A stretch of DNA of 64,000 nt from the NCBI RefSeq assembly GCF_963576615.1, contig NC_088714.1, forward strand, positions 42,130,072 through 42,194,071, given 5' to 3'. The position numbers and the translations under genes are program-made. This document shows positions 33,142-44,980 of this stretch, one piece after another. The notes below the pieces were generated by a model that worked only from the letters and a program-made list of their open reading frames with translations, was not told the DNA's origin and made no database searches. Positions within the stretch are counted from its first letter, which is position 1, and each line of letters opens with the position of its first letter. Origin of the DNA: Watersipora subatra. Its lineage: Eukaryota > Bryozoa > Gymnolaemata > Cheilostomatida > Watersiporidae.

Positions 33142-34925
33142 ATGCCAAAGACAAAAAGACGAACATATGATGATTCTTACCTTGACTATGGATTCACTTG
33201 TATGATGAAAAGCGGCATCAAAGTACCACAATGTGTTTTGTACATGAAAGTGCTCGCTAACGACTCCATGAAACCACATCAACTTAAGCAACACTTGAGA
33301 AATAAACATGCAGAACACATGGATAAATCAAAGTCGTTCTTTGAAGCTAAAGAGAGAGAACTCAGGTGGGCAAAACTGGATTCCACTGGCAGCTTTCATA
33401 TCCAGGCACAGGCCATTACCGAGGCATCATATGCTCTGTCTTACCATATCGCCAGAGATAAGAAGCCACACACCATTGGTGAAACATTAGTTAAACCTTG
33501 TCTGCTGGAGTGTACTAAGATTATTCTCGGAGACACAACCGCTCAAAAGATAGCTGATTTATCCCTCCCAGACAGAATAGTGAAATCGAGGATCGATGAT
33601 ATGTCTGCGGACATAAAGAGGCAAGTAATTGAAAAGATCAAGTCATCTCCCAGGTTCGCCATTCAATTTGATGAGTCCACTGAGTTGCTAGCATTACACA
33701 GCTGATGGTGTTTGCAAGCTATGTACACAGAGAGACAATTGACGAAGAATTTCTGTTCTGCAGTCCTCTAACAGAGACCATCACAGCTGCTGATGTTATG
33801 AACCTGGTTTCCGACTTCTTCGGCAAAGAACATCTGGACTGGGGCAAACTAATTGGAGTTTGCACTGATGGTGCTCCAGCCATGCTTGGCTGTCGTGCTG
33901 GATTTGCACAGTTGGTAAAAGAAAAGAACCCTTTAGTGGTGAGTACCCAATGCTTAATTCACAGACAAGCGCTAGCAGCAAAAACTCTTCCGAAAGGATT
34001 GCAGGAACACCTTTCTTCAGTGATTAAAGTAGTAAACTTTATCAAAGGCTCTGCCTTGCAAACACGTCTCTTCCACGAGTTATGCAAAGATATGGATGCT
34101 GTGCACTCATCACTATTGTTCCACACCGAAGTTTGATGGTTATCAAAGGGTAACATGCTTCTGCGTTTCTTCAATCTACGAGCAGAGGTTAATGAGTTCT
34201 TGAAAACTCATAACAAACCCAAATTACTGGCTTTAATGCAAGTGGAAGGCTCTTATCAGTGTCTTGCTTACCTGGTTGACATATTTGGTTTAATCGATGA
34301 AATGAACACAAATATGCAAGGTAGAGACAGAAATGTGTTGAATGTAACTGATAGTATCAATGCATTCAAGGACAAGCTCAAACTCTGGGTGGAAAGACTG
34401 GCTACTGGGAATGTAAGAGTTTCATTTCCAGTTCTGCATTCATTAGTTGACAAGAAAGCTCCTTCCGCTTCTTTGCTAACCGACATAAAGCATCACTTGA
34501 ACAGTTTGATAGCAGAGTTTAAGAGATATTTTCCAAAGTTAGATCCTAGGACAGAGCAATTGATGAGCCTGATCCGAGACCCTTTCAGGCGCAATGTCCA
34601 CGAGATACCGGAACAGCTTCAGGAGGAGTTTTTGGAGCTGACAAACAACTCTGCATTAAAAGATGACTTCAAGGAGCTATCAATAGAGCACTTTTGGGTT
34701 CAGGCCCAAAGATTGTATCCCAACATAAGCCTGGCCGCTTTCAAGATGCTCATACTATTTGCTTAGACATATCTTTGCGAGTCAGCAATTTCAGCAATGC
34801 TAACCATTAAGAGCAAATCTAGAAACCGTCTGGACGTAAAAGCTGACCTACGGTGTGCCCTATCTACAACAACTCATAACATCAAAATTCTGGTCAGCTC
34901 CAAAAAAACACAGAAATGGCACTAG
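33142..34925 (+). pseudogene. hAT transposase, Buster/ZBED5-like, broken
   Basis: The preferred start is the ATG at 33142 (MPKTKRRTYDDSYLDYGF), the usual N-terminus of this clade. The order is a BED-type zinc finger (QCVLYMKVLANDSMKPHQLK with QHLRNKH), KPHTIGETLVKPCLLECTK, RFAIQFDEST with the first catalytic Asp, GVCTDGAPAMLGCRAGF with the second, and a C-terminal dimerisation part (TYLCESAISAMLTIKSK). Breaks are: a one-base frameshift near 33687; TGA at 34134-34136 where the family has Trp; and TAG at 34764-34766. The second zinc-finger Cys is Tyr (CVLY for CVLC), so metal binding is also lost. The frame ends at 34923-34925. Confidence 0.9.
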
Positions 34926-35229
34926 TCTGCTGACTGTCTTACAATGACAGATATATTGAGTTTCAATATACATTCAATTTTAATATTCCATGTAAATATG
35001 ACTGTAATAAATGTATATATATGTATATAAGTTATACAGTCAAACATGGATAACTCGAACTTCAAGGGACCGAGCAAAAGTGTTCGAATTATCAGAGCAT
35101 TCAAGTTATCAGAGCATTGTCACAAGTCCATATATTTACTTATTTATTAGTAGATACATGTACATATACAAACTATAATATAAATCAAACGCACAAATGG
35201 CTTGTTTCAAATTAAATGCTTCTAATGTA

Positions 35230-35410
35230 AAGTTTAAAACGTTTTCATGAAAAAGTATAGAGATTTTTCTATCACTTGAGATTGGTTTGTTGTTTGAGGT
35301 GATGTTATTGCCAGGACGTTTTTCAGATTGACATTGGCAAAACTTGATCGTTGTTGAAATGCTCAAAAGAAAAGACATTTTTTTCTTTTGGGGTTTTACC
35401 CACGATCAAT
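35230..35410. repeat. Foldback MITE fragment
   Basis: ATTTTTCTATCACTTGAGAT, TTTGAGGTGATGTTATTGCC and GGCAAAACTTGATCG match the left arm of the element at 63541. The right arm is absent. Confidence 0.55.
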
Positions 35411-35716
35411 TTTGCCGTTTTTTCTTGAAGTTTATGCAGATTACCTTACTTTACCTGGGATTCGTTAAGAGCAACACTCCGAGGCAGTTAAATTAGAAGT
35501 TTTACGAGGTTTTACGGTACATTCTATATCACTCACGCTTTTTTAATAGATACTTATTGAATGTACACACGTATTCTGTGTTTAGGTCAAACGATGAATA
35601 GTTTTTTGTAGCTCAGACAACGTATACGTTTAATTACAACATTTTTTTAAGACGTTTTAAACATTCAACATTCCGACGTTGATTCAACACGGAATCAACG
35701 TTGGAAAACTATTCAT

Positions 35717-35836
35717 CACGGGCTAGCCGAGTCACGCACTCAAGGATTTTCGCCACGCACATACAAAACAACATGCGATTTTTGTTTTGTATGTGCGTGG
35801 CAAAAATTCGTGCGCGCGTGACCCGGCTAGCCCGTG
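35717..35836. repeat. 120-bp imperfect palindrome
   Basis: The arms start CACGGGCTAGCCGAGTCACG and end CGTGACCCGGCTAGCCCGTG, with GCCACGCACATACAAAAC and its complement inside. It is more GC-rich than its surroundings. Confidence 0.85.
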
Positions 35837-36494
35837 CTATTCATCGTATCGCAGTAAAAATCAAATTTCACCAAACTTTTAGAAAAGTCGTTGACAAAAA
35901 TATTTTGCCGATGGTGGTAATAACGACGCTTTTGAATTACGAAAAGATGAAGTTTACCTCTATGGCTTTGAATAAAGTGATTTTCTAAAGCGAAAACAAC
36001 CGTTTCGGTAGCTGTTGGGCAAAAAAACAGTTCGAATTAACAGTGTTAAGTTCGAGTTATCTATAGCAATTTATCATTACGTGGGAACGGACCAAAGGAA
36101 ATGTTCGAATTAACCATGTGTTCGAGCTATCCGTGGACGAGTTATCCATGTTTGACTGTATATGTAAATAAAGTTCACTATCTAGTTGCAGTAGTTATTT
36201 GAAGGAGTTGGGAGGGGGGAATTTCTGTCTTTAGGTTTGGAAAAGGGGTAATGGGGCAAAAAAGGTTAGGAACCACTGCTCTAAATGAAGTAAAGATCAA
36301 AATATGCCAGACAATGAGATTAAGGTTTTTTGGTGAGTTTTTAATTGAGGCCAAAGTCCAAGAGTTTTTTTATTGGGATAATCACTCTTTGAGAGCTATA
36401 AGCCAACTTGAAAAGAGTTTCCTGCATGCCGTAGACTTATTTCCTGCTTACTTTGAAGCAACGAAGTACTTGATACTGCTTGACGCCTGCTTAC

Positions 36495-36561
36495 TTTGAA
36501 AGCATCATCAAACCTTCCTTGCTTACTTCGTAAGCAGGGAAGGTTTGATGATGCTTTCAAA
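36495..36561. repeat. 32-bp-arm hairpin
   Basis: TTTGAAAGCATCATCAAACC... (36495-36526) and its complement (36530-36561) have one mismatch and a 3-base loop. It lies in the BEL gag region and breaks that frame. Confidence 0.9.
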
Positions 36562-37887
36562 CTCTTAGAAGAGCATCATGCTAGGAAGGAAAATAGTTAA
36601 GTAAAAATACCAAACAATGTTGTTCTAGTGTCTCAGTTTGACAGAAAAAAGAAAGTAGACTATTTGGACAGAAAATTGGGCCAAGGCACTGTTTTGAGAA
36701 GGCAGATGAGATTTAGTGTGAGTTTACAATGGTGCTTGCTGTCAATGAATTGAATCACGTTCCTTTGAGAGAATTAATTAATAAGATTGACCTGAATGAG
36801 AAACCTCTCTCAAAAGATTTTAAAATCTTGCAAGCATCACCATGTTGAAGGTTGTGGAAGGCTAGAAATACCCCTACAAACATAGATCATATCAAGCTAA
36901 TAAATAAAATAAATATAAATAAATACATGAATATAATTTTTGTAATGGGCATCACAGGAAAGGGGATTGTTCAGAATATCATAAAAGCTACGAAGGGCAC
37001 AACAGCTGTACTTATAATAATTATTAGAGTGGATATAAAATCTATAGCTTGAAAAAGCTCTAATTACTGCAGAAATCAGAAAGAACGTAGAAATCAATCT
37101 GTAGAAGCAAAACCGTTAACCAGATATATTTAGTTTATCAAATGTGTGGTAGGTTGGTGGATTATGGGGTTAAATGTGAGGAGTTTAAAAACCAGAAAAG
37201 TTACAAGGCCATATTCGCTGATTGGGTTCTCTGAGTCTGGAAAGACTAGCGGCTACCTGAGCATTGGGCAGCAAGCAAAAACTGAAAGGACAGAAGCAAA
37301 AAAGGAAAGTTTTACAGGGTATAGTGACAAACATCATGTAAAATTGTTTGTAGATAGCCTTCTTACAGAGTGGGTAAAACCAGAAGTTTTACTAAAACAT
37401 TCAATGCTAGGGGCAAAAAATGTTGAATTCTGTTTAGAGACTGAATTGCAAGTGACAGTGCTGACTTATGAAATATTTGGATCGATAGGCTTGCTACTTA
37501 ATAAGGTTAAATTTACTTTTAATAGCACAGATAGTGATCAATGTTCTATGGTCAGTAGCTTAGAGTTCAAAATACCAGTAATAATGCTACCAAGCATAAT
37601 GAAATTGCAAAGAGAGGACCTACAACCCTATCTGATGTTGATCGAACCACCAATTTGAATGATAGTAATAAATTGCCTTTATGACTTGATTGTTGTTGTC
37701 TATTTTTGCCATTAATGTGGCAAAAAAGCTGAGTGATTTATTGAAGTGTTTTATGATATACTTTGATATAACTTAACAAAATATATTATTATGGTGAAAT
37801 GCTTGGCAGCATTATATAGAAATGCTGCAAAGTGGCCAAAGGTAGCTCAGCTATTGCAACTCTCAACATATGTAGAGGGTGCCGTGT

Positions 37888-38069
37888 ATTTCTAAAATCT
37901 TGCCATCTTTCTAGTTTAAAGTCTCAATAGTAGTAACCTTCCTGGTGATATCCAAAAACCCTTCAATATATCAAAATATATTTTGATATATTAAAGGGTT
38001 TTTGGATATTACCAGGAAGGTTACTACTATTGAGACTTTAAACTAGAAAGATGGCGAGATTTTAGAAAT
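37888..38069. repeat. 182-bp near-perfect palindrome
   Basis: The arms are about 91 bp with three mismatches and meet at ATATATTTTGATAT-type sequence. The start reads ATTTCTAAAATCTTGCCATC. It sits immediately after the truncated first copy of the duplicated reverse transcriptase block. Confidence 0.92.
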
Positions 38070-38560
38070 CAAGATCTTTAGAAAGACAGAGAGTGAAGCT
38101 GAACAGTAGTCAAACCTGCCAATGGAAGAGGCTTAGGGTGCTGGAAATCCTTGGATAAAGGTCGCAGGAAGGCAACACCTCTTCCAGCCTACAAGAAGAC
38201 ACCGGTCTCATGCCTAATGCACTGAGCGACACTGTAGAAGAGAAGGACCAGAATTAGAAATTGGTGGTGATGAACACTGATAGGTGGCCAAAGATTGAAT
38301 TAGAGGCAAACCAGGGAGCAGTGGCACATCCCCAAAAAAGATGAGGTGTCGCCCTGCAGCGGCTATAAGCGCTGAAGCTATTTTTATGATAGCAGATAGA
38401 AATGCTGCCAAGTGGCCACAGATAGTTCCGCTATTGAAACTCTCAACATATGTAGACGGTGCCGTGTATTCTGTTCTGGAAATAATGAAAGCACTCGAAA
38501 TCACTAAGTCTACCGCTGATGTCCCGAGCTCAGCCGACTTTCCTATCCTTCATTTTTATC

Positions 38561-38790
38561 GTGACATCATTTTATCGTTGTCGGCCATCTTTATAAACAA
38601 CTTTATCGTTAAAAACAATAAGCTTTTGCAATGAATTTTTGAAAACGATGCTTTTGTTTGCAATTTCTTATTATAGTACTAAAACAACACCAAAAATTAC
38701 TAGTAAATAAAATAAAACGATCGTTTTCTACAAATATGGCGACTTTTTCGTGAATGAGTGCATGGGCAAACGACTTGATGATGTCAAAAA
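38561..38790. mobile_element. Possible small inverted-repeat insertion
   Basis: TGACATCAT occurs at the left edge and ATGATGTCA at the right, with GGCCATCTTTATA and TACAAATATGGCGAC inside them. The segment interrupts BEL/Pao-like coding similarity, which resumes near 38880 (KIVTEVKLNFSPT). The borders are uncertain. Confidence 0.35.
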
Positions 38791-40862
38791 AAACAATGGA
38801 TAAAGTGCTGGTTATTTAACAAAGAAGGTAAATCAAAGAAGAATCTGGAAGGCCCCCCTCTGTTTCAAACCCTATCTACAGGACCGAATTGCTTGGTGTT
38901 CACTATGAGCTAGTAGCTAATAAAATAGTCACAGAAGTAAAACTCAACTTTTCCCCAACGAAGAAAAGAGTTTACAAAGAGCTGAACTTGACCTGTGATT
39001 AGATACCCACTGCAATCCTTAGCTGTCATATTGTATTAGAGCAAATGATGAAGACCTATGACCGACTAAGTATTTATTGCACCTTTATAATCACAGTTAA
39101 AACTCTGCTCAGAGCGAAATAGGGACTGGAACTAGACTAGGATGATCCATTACCTCAGAAACTCAGAACGCGGTAGATGATTTATTTCTCCGACCTCTCC
39201 ACCATAGCTCAATAGAAGTATGATAGGAATCTCACACCTCGACTATGGTTGGCAATCCCACTCTGATAGTTCTCTTGGATGCCAGTGACTTGGCGTACGA
39301 TTTCGTATCATATATCACATGAATGCTTGATGATGGGTCTTACTGGTGTTGATTCATTATGGCCTAATGTCGCACCCCTCCTCAAGCTCAGCACACTTTA
39401 GAAAGGGCTAAGCACACCTCAGAAGGGGGTCAACCGCGCAGTGCTCTCAAAGAGAGGACGCAAAGTCATTGGGACGGAAACTTTATTATACTTTGAGTAA
39501 GTCTACTAGTTGGTGTATTCTGAGACAGTCTTATGTTCAATCAACAAAATCTCTACCAGGTTCAAGCTATTCGAGGCAGTACATACAGCAGAAATACAAG
39601 CAGCAACAGATCGCAAGTTGGGAGACTGGTATTGGGTGAGTGGCACTTAAAACACAGCTGACTAGCTTGCATGAGGTAATCGTCCCAATGAACTTATACC
39701 AAACTTGCAATGGTGGGGTCCTGCTTTTTTATACGAGCCAAAATCTGAATGAAAAGTCAAAGATCATATCCAATGCATCAGGCAACCTGCTCTTCAACTC
39801 ATCTGGAGATTAGAGATTAACTTTCCAATCTTCCTCGAACACTTCTACAGTACAAAAACTTCATCTCTGGTAAGCGTCTTATTTGAACTGTTGCTAGTGT
39901 CATCAATGTCTTCACTGAGGAATCAGCTGACTTAGACTCAATCCAACCTTCTTTATGACAAAACCCTGTTTATTACACCCTTGTGCCTCAAAGCTGCACA
40001 TTCACATATCATCAGAGGTGGAGTTTTCAATAAAATCTGAACTCGTCAAGAAAAAAGGTAAATTCTCAAACACCGCCACTATGACAGCTAATGATGGAAT
40101 CTGATATGTAGGAAAAAGACTAGCCAGGTACGAACCTACATCATCATCTCCAGGCAACTTACAGACTCTACTGCTAAATGATCCCTGCTTAACAGAGGTC
40201 CTACTACGACAAGCACACTGCGAGTGCCAAGACAGAGGAAGAAATGGGACTTTATCAAGATTCCGACAGCCCTACTAGATTAGTGAATGACTGTCAGCTT
40301 TGCCGACTACAAAATGTCCCCTTACTCACTCAAAAGATGGGTGACCTGACAACTGAGAGACTGAGGCCTCAACCTCCCTTCAATTATGTGATGGTAGACC
40401 TATTTGGCCTATACTTGGCCAGCATCATTTAGGGAGAGTTACGCCACCAGAAGTTCAAATACTTTTAAAAATTCCAAACAAACTCGCATGGCCATATAAA
40501 GTTTTGTTGCAAATTGAGGTATTGAGTAAGAAATACTTATACACAGAAAAAATCACCATTTTTTTAGCCTTTTTATATACCACAAAGCTCGTCAAGAATT
40601 TAGGATTTTTTTCATGTATAGCACTAGCATGTTATCTGTGGCTAGTTTGGTTTACACCAGGCTAAAAGTAACTTCCCGTTTATTTGACAGTGTGACATTA
40701 AAGGAATTATTTCAATTTTTGCATTAACACTTTTACCCTCTATTTTTTATCACTTTATTTTAATAGTAATTTAAACAGCATCTTCATCATAATGGTTAAT
40801 TGTTGGCCCGTGGGATGCTCAGGCAGATCACAGTTAGGCCTACAATGTTGGTTGTATCTTTG

Positions 40863-42331
40863 TAGGAATTGCTAAAAGATGGAAACGCACTGTCGCATTC
40901 CATCTCACTGGTAAATCTATTTCTGGAGACAGTCTAGCTTCTCTTATCATTGATGTCATAACACATGCAAGCGGTATTGGTCCGCAAGTTGTTGCTGTTA
41001 CTTCAGACGTGGGATCAAGCAACCAAGTATGGGGAAGACATTTGGTATTGAAAGCAGGAGGGACTCACTAGTGATTTGTATTCCACATCCTGTGTCTGGT
41101 GACAATGTACTTCATTTCTTAGCTGACGTTCCTTACATTATTAAAAATTTAAGAAATGCATTTGCCACTCTTAAGGTTTTTACAATAGTTGAGGTTTTTT
41201 GTAGAAAACCTAACCTTCAGTTTAACTGCATAAAACTCTCCTATGCTTTGGATCTTTTTGAATTCCAGTCTTGAAGACTCGATATTAGCACCTAATCTGT
41301 CTGATAAAACTGTCCCGTCTACTGGATACTTCAGCAAGATGAGTGTGGAGAATGCCATGCATCTCTTTAGTAAGTCTGCTAGTGCGGCACTGAAGTACCT
41401 CGTTAGTAATGAAGGTAAATCTGAGGAGTACTTAACAACAGCTTGGTTTATTGACACAGGTGATCATCGGTTTGATTTGATGTCCTCTCAACATTTGGTA
41501 ATGGCTTTATCTAAACACAAACTTGATGCTTATGCTGATGCCCATTCATTTTTTGACCATTTTATACAAATAGTTCAGTCAATGCGGATAGGAGTCAAGA
41601 ATACATGGAAGCCAGTCCAAGCTGGTTTTCACCTATCTAAACGATCTGCTCTCAAAACTTGTGATGACGTGCTTGACAACATAGAGTTTTTACTCACCTC
41701 TAGGTTGACACAAGACTGTCGAGAACCTTTTCAGCTCGGTAAGATGCAGATGTCCTGCACCAACAGCTAGAGAATTTAAATATGCTCTAAAATTGATCAC
41801 TGTGGCACAGTATCTCAAACCGACCAAAATTTCTAATTATGTAGAAGATGAATGAGAGTACTTCAAAGATTTATTGCCATGTACCATAGAAGTACCAACT
41901 GTAAAGCCTCAGCTCATAGATATACCTCTGGCTTTACGTGAGGAAATCAGCGCAGCAGAAGAGTCACTATATTACCTAGCTGGCTCTTGTCTATAGTTTG
42001 CTAAAGTTGAAGTATGTGAAGGTTGTTGCACCAGCCTATCTAACACATCTGGTGTCCCACACTGTAGGTCAGGTTTTTGCAATTAAAAAACTTTAAAGAG
42101 GGTGCTTTGTGTGAAGTTTGTGGCGACACAATTGCTCTGTTCAAAAAGTGGGAGTCAGTTGTGAGAAGTTTTGAGCCTCATCTTAAAAATAACCATATAC
42201 ATGTAGGTACTTTGACAGCTTCTACATGCATGGAGAATATTGATATGCCAAGTGAACTGCCAACTTGTCATGCCATATTACAGAAACCAGTGAGAAAGTT
42301 TGTGAATGTTAAACTCCATATTTTATGTTAA
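40863..42331 (+). pseudogene. P-element transposase relic
   Basis: The first readable block (40863-41040, no ATG) gives KRWKRTVAFHLTGKSISGDS and VVAVTSDVGSSNQVWG, the TSD.G.NN motif of Transposase_P. After a frameshift at about 41035 the next frame gives VLHFLADVPYIIKNLRNAFA, the conserved ADVPH..KN.RN motif. Two more frames follow (41243-41770 with STGYFSKMSVENAMHL; 42077-42331 with LCEVCG). No N-terminal THAP zinc finger is visible. The copy is dead. Confidence 0.85.
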
Positions 42332-42334
42332 AAA

Positions 42335-43115
42335 AACATACTTCCACCTCACAGACAGTGCCAATAGGTAGCAAAAGCATGGCCATGCGAACACAAACTC
42401 AGAATATTCATCAACATCAAGTGTTGTTGAAATTTAATGTTTTCTGTATTCTTACCGTACTCATGCTTGTTGGCTAGTATAATATCTGTATATATTATAA
42501 ACATGTATAGGTCAGCCATTGCACACAAAATACCACGCTTGCTATAGTACTAGTACAGCTTAGCTCCTTCGACTTGTTTATTCGAAATTCATAATAATAA
42601 TTATTATTTGGGTTGTAACATTACTATAAATGATTTTCTATGTAGTATAATATGCTCTTTTAGTATCCAGTTTTTATTATAGAAAGTTGTTCAAATTTTA
42701 TGTTGTACAACATACTTCTTGCACTTTTAGTTACAATCATTGTCTGTTTGTCTTGTCTTGTTTGATTTTCATTTGTCCATTAATGTGCATAAAACAAGCC
42801 TGTTTATAATTTTTATAACTAGTAAGAACAAAAAATTGGCAATTGATGGAATTATAAACATAATTATTATTGTGAATGCATTAAAGTAGTGAAATTACAA
42901 ATAAACACAATTTAGCTAAGACACTCTAGCATATATAATAGGAGTTATTTACTATGAAGTAGCAGAATACTTGTAAATATGAAGCTGTCACCTTCCTAAC
43001 CGCAGTGTGAGTTAGAGCAAAACCTGAGCTTTTTTGTAGTACACTTGATAGTGCTCTAAGGCTACCCAATGTAGTTTTATTGGCTTATAAACAAAGACAG
43101 GTAAAACCGGTTCAT
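42335..43115. other. P-element 3' region, no gene
   Basis: AT-rich non-coding sequence between the transposase relic and the SINE insertion, inside the P element borders. Confidence 0.6.
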
Positions 43116-43119
43116 TGCA

Positions 43120-43552
43120 ATCTATATATATAATTCTCAAAGTTTGTGTGTGTATATGTGTCTGTGTATGTCCAGCTACAGCTATTAAAATCTTGGAATA
43201 AAAAATCTGTATCGCAGAAGAATTGATCTCGGACCCTCTCGTTCACCAGACCAGTGCCTAACCAATTAAGCCACACGAGCTTGATGAATTCATTAAGGTT
43301 TAATGTCATTATATAGGTGCAAATATGCTACAGCTCTCCGTTACGATGCAACGTGAGGAAGGGCAGTAGCGTAATTTTATGCGTGCTCAATCATGGGATC
43401 AAGTTGTTAGCTCTTATTAGTAAGCTTACTCAAATTATCGATTGGTAATGTGCCAGGCTAATAGCAAGTGGCAGATAACTACATTACCCCTCATTGTTTA
43501 TAGGCTGATTTTTAATACCCGTGCAACACCGGGCATCCAGCTAGCTCTATAT
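43120..43552 (-). mobile_element. ~430-bp repeat: CCCGGTGTTG end plus tRNA-like SINE
   Basis: Collinear with 24182-24605 on the same strand. The A box is TGGCTTAATTGGTTAGGC (about 43273-43256), the B box GGGTCCGAGATC (about 43239-43228), and the tail CAAACTTTGAGAATTATATA. The terminal motif is here GCCCGGTGTTGCACGGGT. Its middle part has diverged. It is nested in the P element. Confidence 0.75.
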
Positions 43553-43609
43553 AAAAGTTATATATGCGTTTGTATAGGCTCCGTTGGTGGCATAACTCTC
43601 CCTAAATGA

Positions 43610-43860
43610 CGCTGTACCTAGCTAGGAGAGGTACAGAAGCGTATACCTGAGAAATTACACGGAGCCCTTTTTATACACTTTTTCTCGCATGCTGTTTATC
43701 TGAAAGCTGCCTTCGGCTATGACACCCAGTTTTTCCTACAAACTTTGCAATGGTTCGCCAAAATCCATGGATGGCCCCGTAAAATATTTTCAAATCCAAG
43801 ATCTCAACTTACAGGAGCAGAACATGAACTGAACAATATACAGTAAAACTGTATACAAAA
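43610..43860 (+). pseudogene. BEL/Pao integrase, continuation
   Basis: Beyond the P element the integrase resumes. One frame gives SHAVYLKAAFGYDTQFFL, then QWFAKIHGWPRKIFSNPRSQ, matching the catalytic core region of BEL/Pao integrases. It fades out near 43.86 kb before Copia-type sequence begins. Confidence 0.7.
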
Positions 43861-44980
43861 CATGTAATAATCAAGGCACAGAATAGAAATTCAGTCTTGC
43901 AGATAGCCCGTAGCATCAAGCATCTGTTAAAGATCTAGTGCTGGCTGCAAAGAAAGCTATCAAGATGCTAATCCATGATCAGAGACCAAGTCCTTCAAAA
44001 TTCATGACCTTGTTGTTGAGATTGATCATACGCAATAAGCATGATGACGCAACGCCTGTCGCAATGCGGCAATCAATTGTATGATCAGGTAAAATGGAAA
44101 ATCCTCTATAGTAGAAATGTGAAGTTGTATGAAACTAGCCTTGGCTACCAACAAGCATCTGCTGAAAGAAAAGGCAAGTCGATAGGAAGGGTCAGAACAG
44201 TATCATTTGATGAAGAGATCAGTAAAGGGCAGAGTGCAGGTGCAAAGCAAAAGGCTAACCTGAGAAGATCTGGTAGGGAAAGAAGGCAGACAGAGTTCTA
44301 TGGTCAGAGAGTTAGTGTAGCTACCGACAAAAAACTTGAGCCAAACACTTACTATGAAGCTGTGAGAGGAGAGGATGAGGCTAAGTGGGAACAAGCAATG
44401 CAAAGAAGATGGCATCGCTGGAGACCAATGATGAGCCCTTGTTGAGCTGCCAGCTAGAAAAAAAGTGGTAGGAAGTAAATGGGTATACAAAGTGAAGCGG
44501 GATGCAGAAGGAAATACTGATAGATATAAAGTGAGAGTTGTGGCAAGATGTTTTAGGAGCTTTATGACCAAATATTCAGCCCTGTGGTCAGATTTGAATA
44601 TTTCATGACACTCCTCGCTCTTGCAGCAAAATATGGGCTCAGACTGCAACAGATGGATGTTACTACTGTTTTTACCTGGTGTCTTAGAAGAATTGGTACA
44701 AACAACCTGATGACTTTGTACAGAGTGGTAAAAAATATCTGGTATGCAATTTGAAAAAGAGTTTATATCGATTAAAGCAATGTCCACAATGCTGGAATGC
44801 TGCATTGGATAAGAAGCTTGTCACGATGGGATTCAGCAAGACCGGCGCTGATCCATGTATCTAAATGAAATCAGAAAATGGACCCATATATCTTGCAATC
44901 TATGCAGATGATTTGGTGATTGTTGCAAAGGAAGAGTCAGTGATTAAAGTCATCAAGGACCAGCTCAGCAGCTATTTTAA

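Larger units (their letters stand above)
35037..36158. mobile_element. pogo/Tigger-like non-autonomous element (1,122 bp)
   Basis: The ends CAGTCAAACATGGATAAC and GTTATCCATGTTTGACTG are inverted and flanked by TA (35035-35036, 36159-36160), the Tc1/mariner-pogo pattern. Sub-terminal GTTCGAATTA.C motifs recur at both ends. No transposase is inside. The interior has a foldback-element arm (about 35230-35400) and a 120-bp palindrome. It inserted into the 3' part of the hAT element. Confidence 0.85.
32772..36278 (+). mobile_element. hAT transposon (Buster/ZBED5-like), 3,507 bp with nested insert
   Basis: The terminal repeats CAGTGGTTCTTAACC and GGTTAGGAACCACTG are of the hAT CAGNGGTTCT type. They are flanked by CTCTAAAC (32764-32771) and CTCTAAAT (36279-36286), an 8-bp duplication with one mismatch. 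The transposase gene lies at 33142-34925. A pogo-like element of 1,122 bp sits downstream of the gene, so the hAT itself was about 2.4 kb. Confidence 0.9.
36290..40424 (+). pseudogene. BEL/Pao retrotransposon gag-pol remnant, 5' part
   Basis: The recognisable order is gag-like frames (36.3-36.75 kb), a protease-like frame (37146-37658), and reverse transcriptase pieces (RNAAKWPQIVPLLKLSTYVD at about 38.4 kb). RNase H-type motifs follow (ASDLAYDFVSY and AVLSKRGRKVIG at about 39.3-39.46 kb). The last part is the integrase zinc-binding end (CQLCRLQNVPLLTQKMGDL, PPFNYVMVDLFG). Many stops and frameshifts are present. The RNAAKWP block occurs twice (37.83 and 38.40 kb). The integrase is cut at 40424 by a P element and resumes at 43610. 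No LTRs were recognised. Confidence 0.8.
40425..43609 (+). mobile_element. P element (THAP9-like) inserted in BEL integrase
   Basis: The inverted ends TCATTTAGGGAGAGTTACGC (40425) and its near-complement ending at 43609 are followed inward by CACCA. The transposase relic lies at 40863-42331, and a SINE-like repeat at 43120-43552. BEL/Pao integrase coding flanks both ends. I could not define the expected 8-bp duplication. Confidence 0.8.

Noticed and set aside
37840-38590. Frames near the duplicated RNAAKWP block read as a separate host gene
   Set aside because: The residues match BEL/Pao reverse transcriptase order and sit between other BEL/Pao domains.
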